This document shows, piece by piece, positions 7,714-16,350 of a DNA stretch of 29,899 nt. Below the pieces are notes generated by a model. The model worked only from the letters and a program-made list of their open reading frames with translations, was not told where the DNA came from and ran no database searches. The DNA is taken from the NCBI GenBank assembly GCA_030530185.1, contig JAUMVL010000002.1:1-29899 (forward strand), given 5' to 3'. This DNA comes from Clostridia bacterium. GTDB lineage: Bacteria; Bacillota; Clostridia; Christensenellales; CAG-138. The translations under genes were made by a program, and so were the position numbers. Positions within the stretch are counted from its first letter, which is position 1. Every line of letters starts with the position of its first letter.

Positions 7714-8676
7714 ATGACGGAGACCAAGGGCAAAAAGGCATTGTCGCTCTGCATTCTGCGCGTGCTCGAACAGCACGCGTCGGAAAAGGAGCCGCTTTCG
7801 ACGCGCCGCATCATCGACTATCTCAAAGAAGATTTCGGGATGATCGCAGAGCGCAAGGCCGTCGGACGCAACCTGATCCTGCTGACCGAGATGGGGTTTG
7901 GGCTTTCCACTTACCACGACAACGGCAAAGGGTACTATCTGACTGCGGCGGCGGACCCGACGGCGTTCGATCCGGTCGTGTACGACGCGCTTCTGCGTGC
8001 CCCGATTACCGAGGAGGGCGAGCGGCGCATTCGCCTGATGCAGCCGGAGGTGCCGGTCTATGCGGTGCGGGAGACGCCGCGCAGCCTGCGTACCGACGTG
8101 TTTGATCTGCTGGATGTTCTGCGTACGGCCATCGCCGACCAGAAGCAGGTCACCTTCCTTTACCACACGGCACAGACCGACGACGGCATCACTGCTGCGC
8201 CGGATGCCACCTATACGGTTTCTCCGTATGCGCTGTTCCTTGCCGCCGAGCGGTACTATGTGCTTGCCTCAGTTTCGGGGTATGGGCGGCTGCTGCATTT
8301 TCGCTGCGATTATATGCGAGATGCGCGCGTATCCGATCAAGCTGCTCGGCCGTGCAGCGAGCTTACGGAGTGCGCAGACGGACTCGATGTGATCGGGTAC
8401 GTCAACCGGGCGATCTACCGGCAGGACACGGCGGAGCCGTATACGCTGCTTTGTTCGGCAAGGCTGATCGATGCGCTGATCGATACCTTTGGCTCGGAAG
8501 CGAAGCTGAAGCACGAAGGGGACAACGTCCGCGCCGAACTGCGCGCGCCGTGGTCGGCGGTGCGGCGGTTCCTGCTGAACCATCTGTCGCAGGTGACGCT
8601 TTTGGAACCCGCGATGCGGCAAAAGCAAATCCGGGATGAGCTTTACACCGCGCTTTCGATCTATCCGCAGCGATAA
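7714..8676 (+). CDS. WYL-domain transcriptional regulator
   Basis: About 320 residues. An N-terminal winged-helix region (STRRIIDYLKEDFGMIAERKAVGRNLILLTEMGF) is followed by a WYL domain at about 135-215 (AIADQKQVTFLYHT... YTVSPYALFLAAERYYVLAS... FRCDYMRDARV), which in known members senses nucleotides or other ligands, and a C-terminal WCX-like extension ending ALSIYPQR. The frame opens at 7699, immediately after the mreB stop, but GAGAGGA at 7704-7710 is positioned for the ATG at 7714, which I choose. It is 15 bases from mreB, so co-transcription is likely. Its targets are unknown; control of a neighbouring wall gene is only a guess. Confidence 0.88.
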   Translation: MTETKGKKALSLCILRVLEQHASEKEPLSTRRIIDYLKEDFGMIAERKAVGRNLILLTEMGFGLSTYHDNGKGYYLTAAADPTAFDPVVYDALLRAPITEEGERRIRLMQPEVPVYAVRETPRSLRTDVFDLLDVLRTAIADQKQVTFLYHTAQTDDGITAAPDATYTVSPYALFLAAERYYVLASVSGYGRLLHFRCDYMRDARVSDQAARPCSELTECADGLDVIGYVNRAIYRQDTAEPYTLLCSARLIDALIDTFGSEAKLKHEGDNVRAELRAPWSAVRRFLLNHLSQVTLLEPAMRQKQIRDELYTALSIYPQR

Positions 8677-8754
8677 ATTTGTAAATTCTTGCGCATTTCC
8701 AGGTTTTGGGTGAAAAATTTATAAAGATAACACAGAAATATCACATTTGCCCGT

Positions 8755-8776
8755 TATAATGAGAGGGGTAAAGGAG
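8755..8776 (+). promoter_or_regulatory. Promoter -10 and ribosome site of the NlpC/P60 gene
   Basis: A consensus TATAAT (8755-8760) lies 23 bases before the ATG at 8784. The AT-rich stretch 8703-8745 sits upstream, but no good -35 hexamer is at 17 bases. AAGGAG (8771-8776) is 7 bases before the start. Confidence 0.55.
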
Positions 8777-8783
8777 AATCCAT

Positions 8784-10808
8784 ATGGGGAAGAAAGTGCT
8801 TCGGACCCTGAAGCGTGCGTGGAAGAAGCTTTCTGCATGGAACCGGGAAACGGTCGTTCCGTGGATCAAAGAAAAGCTCGTTCCGTGGCTGAAGGAAACC
8901 GGTAAAATTATCAAATATACAACGAAGGAGTGGCTCAGCGCGATCCCGCCGTTTCTGTCCAAGGTTGTGCGCGGCGTGGAAAGCGGCCTGAATCGTGCGC
9001 TTTTGAAGCTGTCGCGGCGCACCGGTCAGGAGGAGGCGGACCCCGGCGCGGGTGCGGACAGGCAGTCGCAGCGCGTTTCGCGTCCGCTGCTGTTTTTGGT
9101 GCTCGGCGTCATGTGCGTCGTGATCATATCCGTGCTGATCCTCACGATCGCGCTCGGCGCACGGTTCTTCTCCTGCGTCTGCCGGCCGTCCGGCCGCGGT
9201 ACCGAGCCGGTCGGCGTGACCGAAACCGCATCGCCGTCCGACGATCCGGAAGGGGAACCGCATACAGAGCAGAATCTGCCGGTTCCGCAGACCGAGCTTG
9301 TTACGCCCGCGCCGCCGGTCAATCCGGACGATACGTACCTCGGCGGCGAGACGTATGAAAAGGGCGATACCGATGAAACAGTCGCGGTTGTGCAGCAGCG
9401 GCTGATGGACCTTGGTTACATGGATCCGGATGAACCGACCGAGCATTTCGGCGGCATTACGCTCGCCGCGCTCGAAAGCTTCCAGAAGCGCAACAATCTT
9501 CCGGTCAACGGCATCATCGATGAAACGACCTATGCCCTGCTGTTCAGCGAGAGTGCGCTCGAATTCGTGATGCAGATCGGCGATACCGGCGACGCGGTCG
9601 AGGAGGTTCAGGAGCGTCTGTACGAGCTCGGCTACCTCGACAAGGAGAGCCGCACCGGTACGTTCGGCGAAAAGACGGAGGCGGCAGTTATCGCATTCCA
9701 GACGGCGAACAAGCTCGATTCGGACGGGCTTGTCGGCGCAACGACGCGGGAAGCGCTGTACGCCGAGGACGTGGTCGGCAACGTGTTTAAGAGCGGCGAT
9801 CGCGACGACGCGATTACGCCGTATCAGGAACGCCTGAAGGAGCTCGGCTATCTCGAGGGCAGCTATGACGAGGGCAAGATGGATAAGGCCACCGTCAACG
9901 CAATCAAGGAGTTCCAGGATGCGACCGGCTTGGTCAAGGACGGCGTTTTAGGCCCGACCACGATGACCGAGCTCGACGCGAAGGATGCGCCCAAATATGC
10001 GCTGCGGCTCGGTATGAGCGGCAGCAAGGTCAAGGATGCGCAGAAGCAGCTCAAAAAGCTCGGATATCTGACGTCGTCCGAGGTATCGGGTTACTTCGAT
10101 GATGCGACCGAAGAGGCGGTCAAGCTGTTCCAGAGGCGCAACGGCCTCAGCGCCGACGGCGCGATCGGTTCCAAGACGCTCAGTAAGCTGTATGACGACG
10201 ACGCCAAGCATGCGCCGGCTACGGCAACGCCGCGCGTGACCAAGAAGCCGACGGCGACGCCCAAGGCAAAGAAAGCAACGGCAACGCCGAAGAAGGGCGC
10301 CAAGGCGACGCCGACCCCAAAGAAGGGGACGAAGGCCACAGCAACGCCGAAGACAACGAAGAAGGCGACGGCGAAGCCGAAGGTTACGCCGACACCCAAG
10401 CCGGCAAGCACTGCCTCCGGCAAGATCGAGAACCTGATCAAGATCGCGCAGAGCAAGATCGGCTGCCCGTACGTGTCCGGCGCGAAGGGCCCGAATCGGT
10501 TTGACTGCTCCGGCTTCGTCTACTGGTGCCTCAACCAGGCGGGCGTCAAGCAGGGCTATATGACGAGCATCGGCTGGCGCAAGACCTCGCGATATAAGCG
10601 CATTACCTCGTGGGGCAGTTTCCAGCGCGGCGACATCATGGTGTTCAAGGGCGAGAGCAGCTCGACCGGCCATGTGGGCATTTACCTCGGCGGAGGCAAG
10701 ATGATTGACGCTTCGTCCGGCGCGGGTCAGGTGCGCATCACCTCGACCATCCTCTCCGGCAGTTACTGGAAGGCGCACTTCCTGATGGCTTACCGGATCT
10801 GGGAATAA
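8784..10808 (+). CDS. Membrane-anchored NlpC/P60 peptidoglycan hydrolase with four PG-binding repeats
   Basis: A 674-residue protein, probably a cell-wall endopeptidase. Order: a basic, Trp-rich amphipathic region (1-97), one membrane segment (about 101-128), an acidic/Pro linker, four PG_binding_1-type repeats (about 193-254, 265-325, 337-397, 406-470; each with QxxLxxLGY and FQxxNxLxxDGxxGxxT), a Lys/Thr/Pro spacer built from ATPK-type repeats (about 475-540), and an NlpC/P60 domain (547-674). Catalytic Cys575 (FDCSGF) and His630 (GHVGIY) are present. The third triad position, His, Asn or Gln in most members, is Asp642 (MIDAS). The basic N-terminus puts the catalytic part outside. It is monocistronic: own -10 upstream and terminator downstream. 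Confidence 0.9.
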   Translation: MGKKVLRTLKRAWKKLSAWNRETVVPWIKEKLVPWLKETGKIIKYTTKEWLSAIPPFLSKVVRGVESGLNRALLKLSRRTGQEEADPGAGADRQSQRVSRPLLFLVLGVMCVVIISVLILTIALGARFFSCVCRPSGRGTEPVGVTETASPSDDPEGEPHTEQNLPVPQTELVTPAPPVNPDDTYLGGETYEKGDTDETVAVVQQRLMDLGYMDPDEPTEHFGGITLAALESFQKRNNLPVNGIIDETTYALLFSESALEFVMQIGDTGDAVEEVQERLYELGYLDKESRTGTFGEKTEAAVIAFQTANKLDSDGLVGATTREALYAEDVVGNVFKSGDRDDAITPYQERLKELGYLEGSYDEGKMDKATVNAIKEFQDATGLVKDGVLGPTTMTELDAKDAPKYALRLGMSGSKVKDAQKQLKKLGYLTSSEVSGYFDDATEEAVKLFQRRNGLSADGAIGSKTLSKLYDDDAKHAPATATPRVTKKPTATPKAKKATATPKKGAKATPTPKKGTKATATPKTTKKATAKPKVTPTPKPASTASGKIENLIKIAQSKIGCPYVSGAKGPNRFDCSGFVYWCLNQAGVKQGYMTSIGWRKTSRYKRITSWGSFQRGDIMVFKGESSSTGHVGIYLGGGKMIDASSGAGQVRITSTILSGSYWKAHFLMAYRIWE

Positions 10809-10821
10809 CCAATGGAAAAGC

Positions 10822-10861
10822 AAAAGCTGTCAGGGAACCGAAGGCTCCCTGACAGCTTTTT
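10822..10861 (+). terminator. Rho-independent terminator of the NlpC/P60 gene
   Basis: A 15-bp perfect stem, AAAAGCTGTCAGGGA (10822-10836) with TCCCTGACAGCTTTT (10846-10860), has a 9-base loop and ends in a T-run. Nearly the same stem is used at 25846-25884. Confidence 0.92.
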
Positions 10862-10890
10862 ATGATCCCGAAAAGGGAGATCATTTTTTC
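10862..10890 (+). terminator. Second, tandem terminator-like hairpin
   Basis: ATGATC (10862-10867) pairs with GATCAT (10879-10884), extended by CC/GG with a bulged A, followed by a run of T (10884-10889). It directly follows the first terminator. Confidence 0.6.
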
Positions 10891-11470
10891 GTTTGGAATG
10901 TTCATGCGCTTTTACCCGGGTTATGCAGAAAACGGTTTTGCATATGCAAACGGGTTAAAATGGACGCCAAAATGCATATCCATCCACACCATCCACCGAG
11001 TTATCCACATTTCAAGCCGCGAAAACAGGCCAAAATCGCAGTTATCCACCGCATAAACCGGATGGGATATGCGCTCCGATGCGGGTGCATACACGTCGAA
11101 AAACGGATTATTTATGAAGACCATAATTGTATAGATACCCGATGCCGACTTTGCGCCTGTATGGAACGTTCCAATCAAACGTACAATATTTCGACTTTTT
11201 GAAAAGGAAAGTCTGTATTTCGACAGGGCAGGAACGTTTTATCGTTCATTGTTCCGGAGAAGAGAGGCGCAAAAGCTTGAATCCGGAGGTGCTTTCTTGA
11301 GATGTGCCGGAAAGCGCAACGGACTGTTTCAATACCTTCCTGCGGCAAGCAGCAGGGTATACGCCTTTCAGTCTGTTAGTTCTTCATTGGGAGCTGTTTG
11401 GAAGCCGTATAGAAAACTTCATCGCCACACAATGCACCGTTCTACTGATGTATTTTGGACCAGAAAAGTG
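10891..11470. other. Long non-coding interval with nested inverted repeats and DnaA-box-like sites
   Basis: No convincing gene is present; short frames here lack ribosome sites and homology. The left part (10912-11072) holds DnaA-box-like TTATCCACA (11001-11009) and TTATCCACC (11042-11050), a perfect palindrome TTTGCATATGCAAA near 10938-10951, and two long-range inverted pairs: CCGGGTTATGC (10916-10926) with GCATAAACCGG (11051-11061), and GCATATCCATCC (10974-10985) with GGATGGGATATGC (11060-11072). From 11080 to 11460 I see only short dyads (GGAACGTTCC near 11163-11172) and no riboswitch or RNA gene I can name. Confidence 0.6.
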
Positions 11471-11499
11471 TTGACAAGAAAAAACAAATCTGCTATATT
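11471..11499 (+). promoter_or_regulatory. Strong sigma-A promoter of pyrG-glmS
   Basis: A perfect -35 TTGACA (11471-11476), a 17-base spacer and TATATT (11494-11499) are present. The predicted start near 11506 leaves a leader of about 150 bases. The start region does not show the GGGC run used for reiterative-transcription control of pyrG in Bacillus. Confidence 0.88.
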
Positions 11500-11574
11500 T
11501 TCAGTATGTTGTTTATATATAATATATTAAACGCCTTGAAATGGGGCGGGGAACACTTATATTGCGTGATAAAA

Positions 11575-11655
11575 TAAGATGAACGCGAGGCGTCCATCCG
11601 CGGGAGCGACACTCCTCGGAAGGACGTCCTTCTCTTTGGAGAAAGGAGAATGATA
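11575..11655 (+). promoter_or_regulatory. Structured pyrG leader, possible ribosome-site hairpin
   Basis: The leader contains GCGTCC (near 11590) facing GGACGT (near 11623) around an inner CCG...CGG pairing. Next comes CCTTCTC facing GAGAAAGG, which with one bulge would pair with part of the AAAGGAG ribosome site at 11642-11648. This suggests control of translation or attenuation, but the ligand or factor is unknown. Confidence 0.35.
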
Positions 11656-11658
11656 TCG

Positions 11659-13260
11659 GTGAAGAAACATATTTTTGTAACCGGCGGTGTGGTATCGGGC
11701 CTAGGCAAGGGCATTACGGCAGCATCCTTAGGAAGACTGCTGAAATGCCGCGGGTATAAGGTTGCAGCGCAAAAGCTGGATCCCTACATCAATGTGGATC
11801 CGGGAACCATGTCACCTTATCAGCACGGAGAAGTGTATGTAACCGAGGACGGTGCGGAAACGGACTTGGATTTGGGTCATTACGAGCGATTCATCGATGA
11901 AGATTTAAATCAGTATTCCAATCTCACTACCGGCAAGGTCTATGCAAATGTTCTTCGGAGGGAACGACAGGGAGGATATCTTGGAAAGACGGTCCAAACG
12001 ATTCCGCACATTACAGATGAGATTAAACGGTTTATTTACCGTGTAGGGGAACATAGCGACGCTGACATTGTCATAACGGAGGTCGGTGGCACGATTGGCG
12101 ACATAGAAAGTCAGCCGTTTTTGGAAGCGATTCGTCAAGTGGGGCGCGAGGTAGGTCGAAACAACGCTCTTTACATCCATGTAACGCTGGTGCCCTACCT
12201 CAAAGCCAGTGGAGAACATAAGTCCAAACCCACCCAACATTCTGTAAAGGAACTTCAGGGCATGGGCATTTTTCCGGATATCATTGTGCTGAGGACCGAT
12301 GAGCCCATCGAAGACCCCTCCATTTTTGAAAAGATTGCCAATTTCTGCAATGTAGATCGAGATTCGGTCATTGAAAATTTGACGTTGCCGGTGCTGTACG
12401 AGGCCCCGTTATATTTGGAAAAGGCACATTTTTCCGGGATCGTCTGCAAGAAACTTGACTTGCCTGTTCGAGAACCGGACCTCTCTTCCTGGCGCGCGAT
12501 GGTCAATTGCATCCATGCTTCTCAGGAAAGAGTCGCTATCGCCTTAGTGGGAAAATACACGCAGCTTCATGATGCGTATCTTTCGATCGTTGAGGCGCTG
12601 AAGCATGCAGGCTTTTCACGCGGAGTTCATGTTGATATTCGTTGGATTGATTCAGAAGCGTATTCCCTTGCAGACCTCTCCGATGCGGACGGGATTCTTG
12701 TTCCCGGCGGCTTCGGGAGCCGTGGCATAGATGGCATGATTGAAGCTGCCAACTATGCAAGAACCCACAATCTTCCTTATTTCGGCATCTGTCTCGGCAT
12801 GCAAATTCTTTGTATTGAATATGCGAGAAACGTGATAGGCTGGAAGGATGCAAATTCAAGTGAGTTCGATCCGGAAAGCTGTCACAAAGTCATTGATTTT
12901 ATGCCGGGGCAGAGCAATGACGTCGACAAGGGAGGCACACTGCGCCTTGGAGGTTATCCGTGCGCCATACAGCCGAACACCGTGCTTGCACGCTGCTATG
13001 CACGGGATTCCGTCGTAGAGCGTCATAGACACCGATATGAAATAAACAACGCGTTTCGCCGGCAACTGAGCGATGCAGGCTTGACGTTTTCGGGCATCTC
13101 GCCGGATGGAAGACTCGTCGAAGCGGCGGAAATTACGACGCAGCCATTCTATCTCGGCGTGCAGTATCATCCGGAGTTTAAAAGCAGGCCAAACAAACCG
13201 CATCCTCTGTTTCTCGAATTCATTCAGGCGGCACAGACCCATAAACGAGACGGAAAATGA
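11659..13260 (+). CDS. pyrG: CTP synthase
   Basis: Catalyses ATP- and glutamine-dependent amination of UTP to CTP in the cytoplasm. About 533 residues, normal length. N-terminal synthase domain with KHIFVTGGVVSGLGKGI (P-loop), DPYINVDPGTMSPYQHGEV and TEVGGTIGDIES; C-terminal class I glutaminase with the nucleophile Cys in GICLGMQ and the His/Glu pair in GVQYHPEF. An ATG exists at 11650 but lies only 1 base after AAAGGAG. The GTG at 11659 gives a 10-base spacing and an N-terminus matching the family, so I prefer it. It leads a two-gene transcript with glmS under a near-consensus promoter. Base use is visibly less GC-rich than mreB or rodA. Confidence 0.96.
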   Translation: MKKHIFVTGGVVSGLGKGITAASLGRLLKCRGYKVAAQKLDPYINVDPGTMSPYQHGEVYVTEDGAETDLDLGHYERFIDEDLNQYSNLTTGKVYANVLRRERQGGYLGKTVQTIPHITDEIKRFIYRVGEHSDADIVITEVGGTIGDIESQPFLEAIRQVGREVGRNNALYIHVTLVPYLKASGEHKSKPTQHSVKELQGMGIFPDIIVLRTDEPIEDPSIFEKIANFCNVDRDSVIENLTLPVLYEAPLYLEKAHFSGIVCKKLDLPVREPDLSSWRAMVNCIHASQERVAIALVGKYTQLHDAYLSIVEALKHAGFSRGVHVDIRWIDSEAYSLADLSDADGILVPGGFGSRGIDGMIEAANYARTHNLPYFGICLGMQILCIEYARNVIGWKDANSSEFDPESCHKVIDFMPGQSNDVDKGGTLRLGGYPCAIQPNTVLARCYARDSVVERHRHRYEINNAFRRQLSDAGLTFSGISPDGRLVEAAEITTQPFYLGVQYHPEFKSRPNKPHPLFLEFIQAAQTHKRDGK

Positions 13261-13331
13261 TGTGAGAAGGATGGGATTTGAACGAGAATCACTGAGCGAA
13301 AATCAAAATAGCTGGTATTTAGGGAGGAATT

Positions 13332-15200
13332 ATGTGCGGAATAGTTGGATATACGGGGAACAAACCGGCCGCTCCGATCCTATTGGATGGATTGAAAAAG
13401 CTGGAATACCGCGGTTATGACTCTGCGGGACTGGCTGTACGCAGCGGCGACGCGTTGGCTGAGGTCGTAAAGGCGACCGGAAAGCTGAAAAACCTGATTG
13501 AAATGACGGATGAAGGCCGAACGCTGCCCGGCTTTTGCGGCATTGGGCATACCCGTTGGGCGACGCATGGTGAACCAAGCCGAAAGAATGCGCACCCGCA
13601 TGTCAGCGGCAATGCAACGGGTTCCGGCTCCGGGCCGGTGGAATCGGATGTTGTCGGAGTGCACAACGGAATCATTGAAAACTATGAAGAGCTCAAGCAA
13701 AAATTGATCCACCATGGATATCGTTTTTACAGCGGAACGGATACGGAGGTTGTCATTAAGCTGGTCGATTATTATTACAAAAAGTATAAGATCGGGCCGA
13801 TCGACGCGATCAATCGTATGATGGTGCGCGTGCGCGGCAGCTACGCGCTTGCTCTGATGTTCAAAGAATATCCCGGCGAGATTTATTGCGCGAGAAAGGA
13901 CAGTCCGCTTATCATCGGGATCGCAGAAGCAGAAAGCTTCCTTGCATCGGATGTGCCTGCAATTTTGAAACATACCCGCGATGTTTATTATATTGACAAT
14001 CTGCAATCGGCAAGGATCCTTTCGGGGGAGGCACATTTTTTTGATCTAAACGGTGATGAAGTTTCACTTCCCATGACGCATGTCACCTGGAATGCGGAAG
14101 CGGCGGAAAAGAACGGCTATGAGCACTTTATGATGAAGGAGATTCATGAACAGCCGAAAGCTGTCCGCGATACACTGAACAGCATCATAAAAAACGGACA
14201 AATCGATCTTTCTCCGATAGGCCTCACTTCTGAATTTCTGAAAACGATTGACAGCATACATATTGTTGCGTGTGGGTCGGGATGGCATGTCGGGATGCTG
14301 GCACAATATGTGATCGAAGATTTAGCGGAGGTGCCCGTCCGAGTTGAACTTGCATCGGAGTTTCGCTATCGAAAACTCATGCTGTCCGAGCATGCGCTGG
14401 TAATGGTTGTATCGCAGTCGGGCGAGACGGCGGATTCTCTTGCGGCTTTGCGTGCAGCAAAATCAAAAGGAACGCCCACGCTGGCAATCGTCAACGTTAT
14501 CGGTTCGACGATTGCGCGGGAGGCGGATCATGTGTTATATACCCTTGCAGGTCCCGAGATTGCGGTTGCGACAACCAAGGCATACAGCGCACAGCTCGCT
14601 GCCATGTATGCGCTGGCAATTGCACTTGCAGATGCGCGAGAAAAAATCGAGCCGGCACGTCGTGACGAATATCGGAAGGAACTTATAGCATTACCGGATA
14701 AAATGGAACGTGCGCTTGAAAACAAGGAACGCATTCAATGGTTTGCAAGCAAGCACGCCAATGCAAGGGATATTTTCTTTATCGGACGCGGTCTCGATTA
14801 CGCGATTTGCCTGGAGGGCAGTCTGAAAATGAAGGAGATTTCCTATATTCACAGTGAAGCCTATGCCGCGGGAGAACTGAAACACGGGACCATCTCACTT
14901 GTGGAAAACGGAACGCTCATTATAGGCGTCCTGACACAGACCGACCGGATTGAAAAGACCGTTAGCAATATGGCGGAGTGTAAGGCAAGGGGCGCATATT
15001 TGATGGGGCTGACCGGCTATGGCAATTATAATGTCGAGGAAGCCGCAAATTTCACCGTCTATGTACCGAATACCGACCCGCATTTCATTGGAAGCATCGC
15101 CATTATCCCGCTTCAATTGCTTGCCTATTATACAAGCGTCGCAAAAGGGCTGGATGTCGATAAACCGCGGAATCTTGCCAAGAGCGTGACCGTGGAGTAA
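13332..15200 (+). CDS. glmS: Glutamine--fructose-6-phosphate aminotransferase (isomerizing)
   Basis: Makes glucosamine-6-phosphate, the entry to UDP-GlcNAc and so to the MurA substrate. 622 residues: glutaminase domain with nucleophile Cys2 (MCGIVGYTGNK), LEYRGYDSAGLA, HTRWATHGEPS and HNGIIENY; then two SIS domains (ACGSGWHVGMLA, SQSGETADSLAALR, ATTKAYSAQLAAM) and the closing DKPRNLAKSVTVE. It is 12-20 residues longer than usual, because of a Gly/Ser-rich insert (SGNATGSGSGPVESD) between HPHV and VHNG. AGGGAGG precedes the ATG. The 71-base gap from pyrG is too short for the glmS ribozyme, so feedback by GlcN6P self-cleavage seems absent here. Confidence 0.96.
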   Translation: MCGIVGYTGNKPAAPILLDGLKKLEYRGYDSAGLAVRSGDALAEVVKATGKLKNLIEMTDEGRTLPGFCGIGHTRWATHGEPSRKNAHPHVSGNATGSGSGPVESDVVGVHNGIIENYEELKQKLIHHGYRFYSGTDTEVVIKLVDYYYKKYKIGPIDAINRMMVRVRGSYALALMFKEYPGEIYCARKDSPLIIGIAEAESFLASDVPAILKHTRDVYYIDNLQSARILSGEAHFFDLNGDEVSLPMTHVTWNAEAAEKNGYEHFMMKEIHEQPKAVRDTLNSIIKNGQIDLSPIGLTSEFLKTIDSIHIVACGSGWHVGMLAQYVIEDLAEVPVRVELASEFRYRKLMLSEHALVMVVSQSGETADSLAALRAAKSKGTPTLAIVNVIGSTIAREADHVLYTLAGPEIAVATTKAYSAQLAAMYALAIALADAREKIEPARRDEYRKELIALPDKMERALENKERIQWFASKHANARDIFFIGRGLDYAICLEGSLKMKEISYIHSEAYAAGELKHGTISLVENGTLIIGVLTQTDRIEKTVSNMAECKARGAYLMGLTGYGNYNVEEAANFTVYVPNTDPHFIGSIAIIPLQLLAYYTSVAKGLDVDKPRNLAKSVTVE

Positions 15201-15293
15201 ATGACATGCATCTTTCTGCCGAGGGAAAAAGCTTTGATGGCGATAAAACCTCGTTCTTGAATCTTTGGCATGCTTTTGCGAACATTCATAAGA

Positions 15294-15316
15294 AAACGTC
15301 CTGTTTCAGGACGTTT
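15294..15316 (+). terminator. Hairpin after glmS
   Basis: AAACGTCCTG (15294-15303) and CAGGACGTTT (15307-15316) form a perfect 10-bp stem with a TTT loop, about 93 bases after the glmS stop. The tail CATAC is poor in T, so termination may be partial. A related ACG(T/C)CCT stem ends the tRNA transcript at 17470-17494. Confidence 0.65.
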
Positions 15317-15387
15317 CATACGATAATAGGATACGATACATACACGGAAATTTAGGAGGAACACCCAAAATACCTGCTTCCCGTATA

Positions 15388-16350
15388 TTACCGGCTATTG
15401 ATCGTAATCGAAATATCGCCGGTTGATGTGGTAATTTCACATCTTCCGCCCGAAGCTGTATCAGGCACCTTGATATTGCCGGTCGATGTTTTTGTGAGGA
15501 ATACTTTTTCAGAACGGAGCGTTCCGGTCACGTCTCCGGTTGAAGTTTTGATTGTGATCCGCCCTGCCTCGCAGCTTTCAAAGCGCACATCGCCTGTATC
15601 GCGTACAATGTTGAAATCATCGGTTGCGGTCACATTTTTCAGCGTTACACCACCGGTGCTTCCGGTTGAAAGCAGCATTTTGCAGAGCACATCCGTCAGC
15701 TCGGTTTTTCCTGTGCTGACCTGGAAGGAAAGCGTCTCTTGGCAATGGATGTTTTCGCCTTCGATCTTTCCCGTAGAAACCGAGAGGTCAATATTCTCCG
15801 CATGAACTCCATGTATGCGGATGCTTCCGGTACTCGTTTTGATGTTCAGGCTGCCGTCTAATGAGGCATCAAAAGCGATGTCCCCCGTGCTTGCCGTGAT
15901 CTGTGTGTCGCCGAAGGAAAAAAGATTTGGCACGGTTACGTCTCCCGTATGGGTGGCAATCGTCAAAGCTGTATAGTGTTCCGAAGGAAGATACACTGTC
16001 ACCGACTGCGGCTTGAAAGAAAACGATGCAAGATGATCGTACCAAGCACGTTTGTCAACCGCAGTGATCTTCAGAGTGTCATTTTCAACGGAAACCGCAT
16101 GCTTGACTTTTTCCCGCACAACACAATCCACCCGCGTTTTTTCACCCTCGGACGGCTTAAATGTGATATCGGCTTCGTCTGATTCGATTTCTATCATCTC
16201 AAACTTTTCGCTCAGCGTATACGTATTTGTTTCATAGTTTGCTGTATCCAGTTTTGAAAAACTAAAACCGGATGCAACGAACGCAGCACCGAAAACGATA
16301 ATTCCGACAGCAATAAGTACTATAGCTGCGATAACAGATCCTTTTTTCAT
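15388..16350 (-). CDS. DUF4097 family beta-strand-repeat membrane protein
   Basis: 320 residues: a short cytoplasmic start, one membrane segment at about 7-28 (VIAAIVLIAVGIIVFGAAFVAS), then an extracellular right-handed beta region with repeated STGD/STGS/STGK turns (ASTGDIAF, KTSTGSIRI, VSTGKIEG, KTSTGDVTG, KTSTGNIKV, TTSTGDISI). This is the DUF4097/putative adhesin fold seen in LiaG-type envelope-stress proteins. It is the last gene of the padR operon and overlaps the DUF1700 gene by 4 bases, with AAAGGAGA before its ATG. Role unknown; operons of this kind are usually linked to envelope sensing. Confidence 0.88.
   Translation of the reverse strand: MKKGSVIAAIVLIAVGIIVFGAAFVASGFSFSKLDTANYETNTYTLSEKFEMIEIESDEADITFKPSEGEKTRVDCVVREKVKHAVSVENDTLKITAVDKRAWYDHLASFSFKPQSVTVYLPSEHYTALTIATHTGDVTVPNLFSFGDTQITASTGDIAFDASLDGSLNIKTSTGSIRIHGVHAENIDLSVSTGKIEGENIHCQETLSFQVSTGKTELTDVLCKMLLSTGSTGGVTLKNVTATDDFNIVRDTGDVRFESCEAGRITIKTSTGDVTGTLRSEKVFLTKTSTGNIKVPDTASGGRCEITTSTGDISITINSR

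Noticed and set aside
6616..8166. A 516-codon minus-strand frame opposite mreB and the WYL gene
   Set aside because: It is antisense to clear genes, of low-complexity Arg/His composition, with no recognisable motif.
9948..10823. A 291-codon minus-strand frame opposite the NlpC/P60 gene
   Set aside because: Leu/Arg-rich shadow of the repeat and linker region; its end overlaps the terminator.
11249..11530. A 93-codon plus-strand frame before pyrG
   Set aside because: It runs through the pyrG promoter, has no ribosome site and no recognisable similarity.
13268..13300. T-arm-like sequence (GGGATTTGAACG) between pyrG and glmS
   Set aside because: It resembles the complement of a tRNA T arm, but no acceptor, anticodon or D arm can be built around it.
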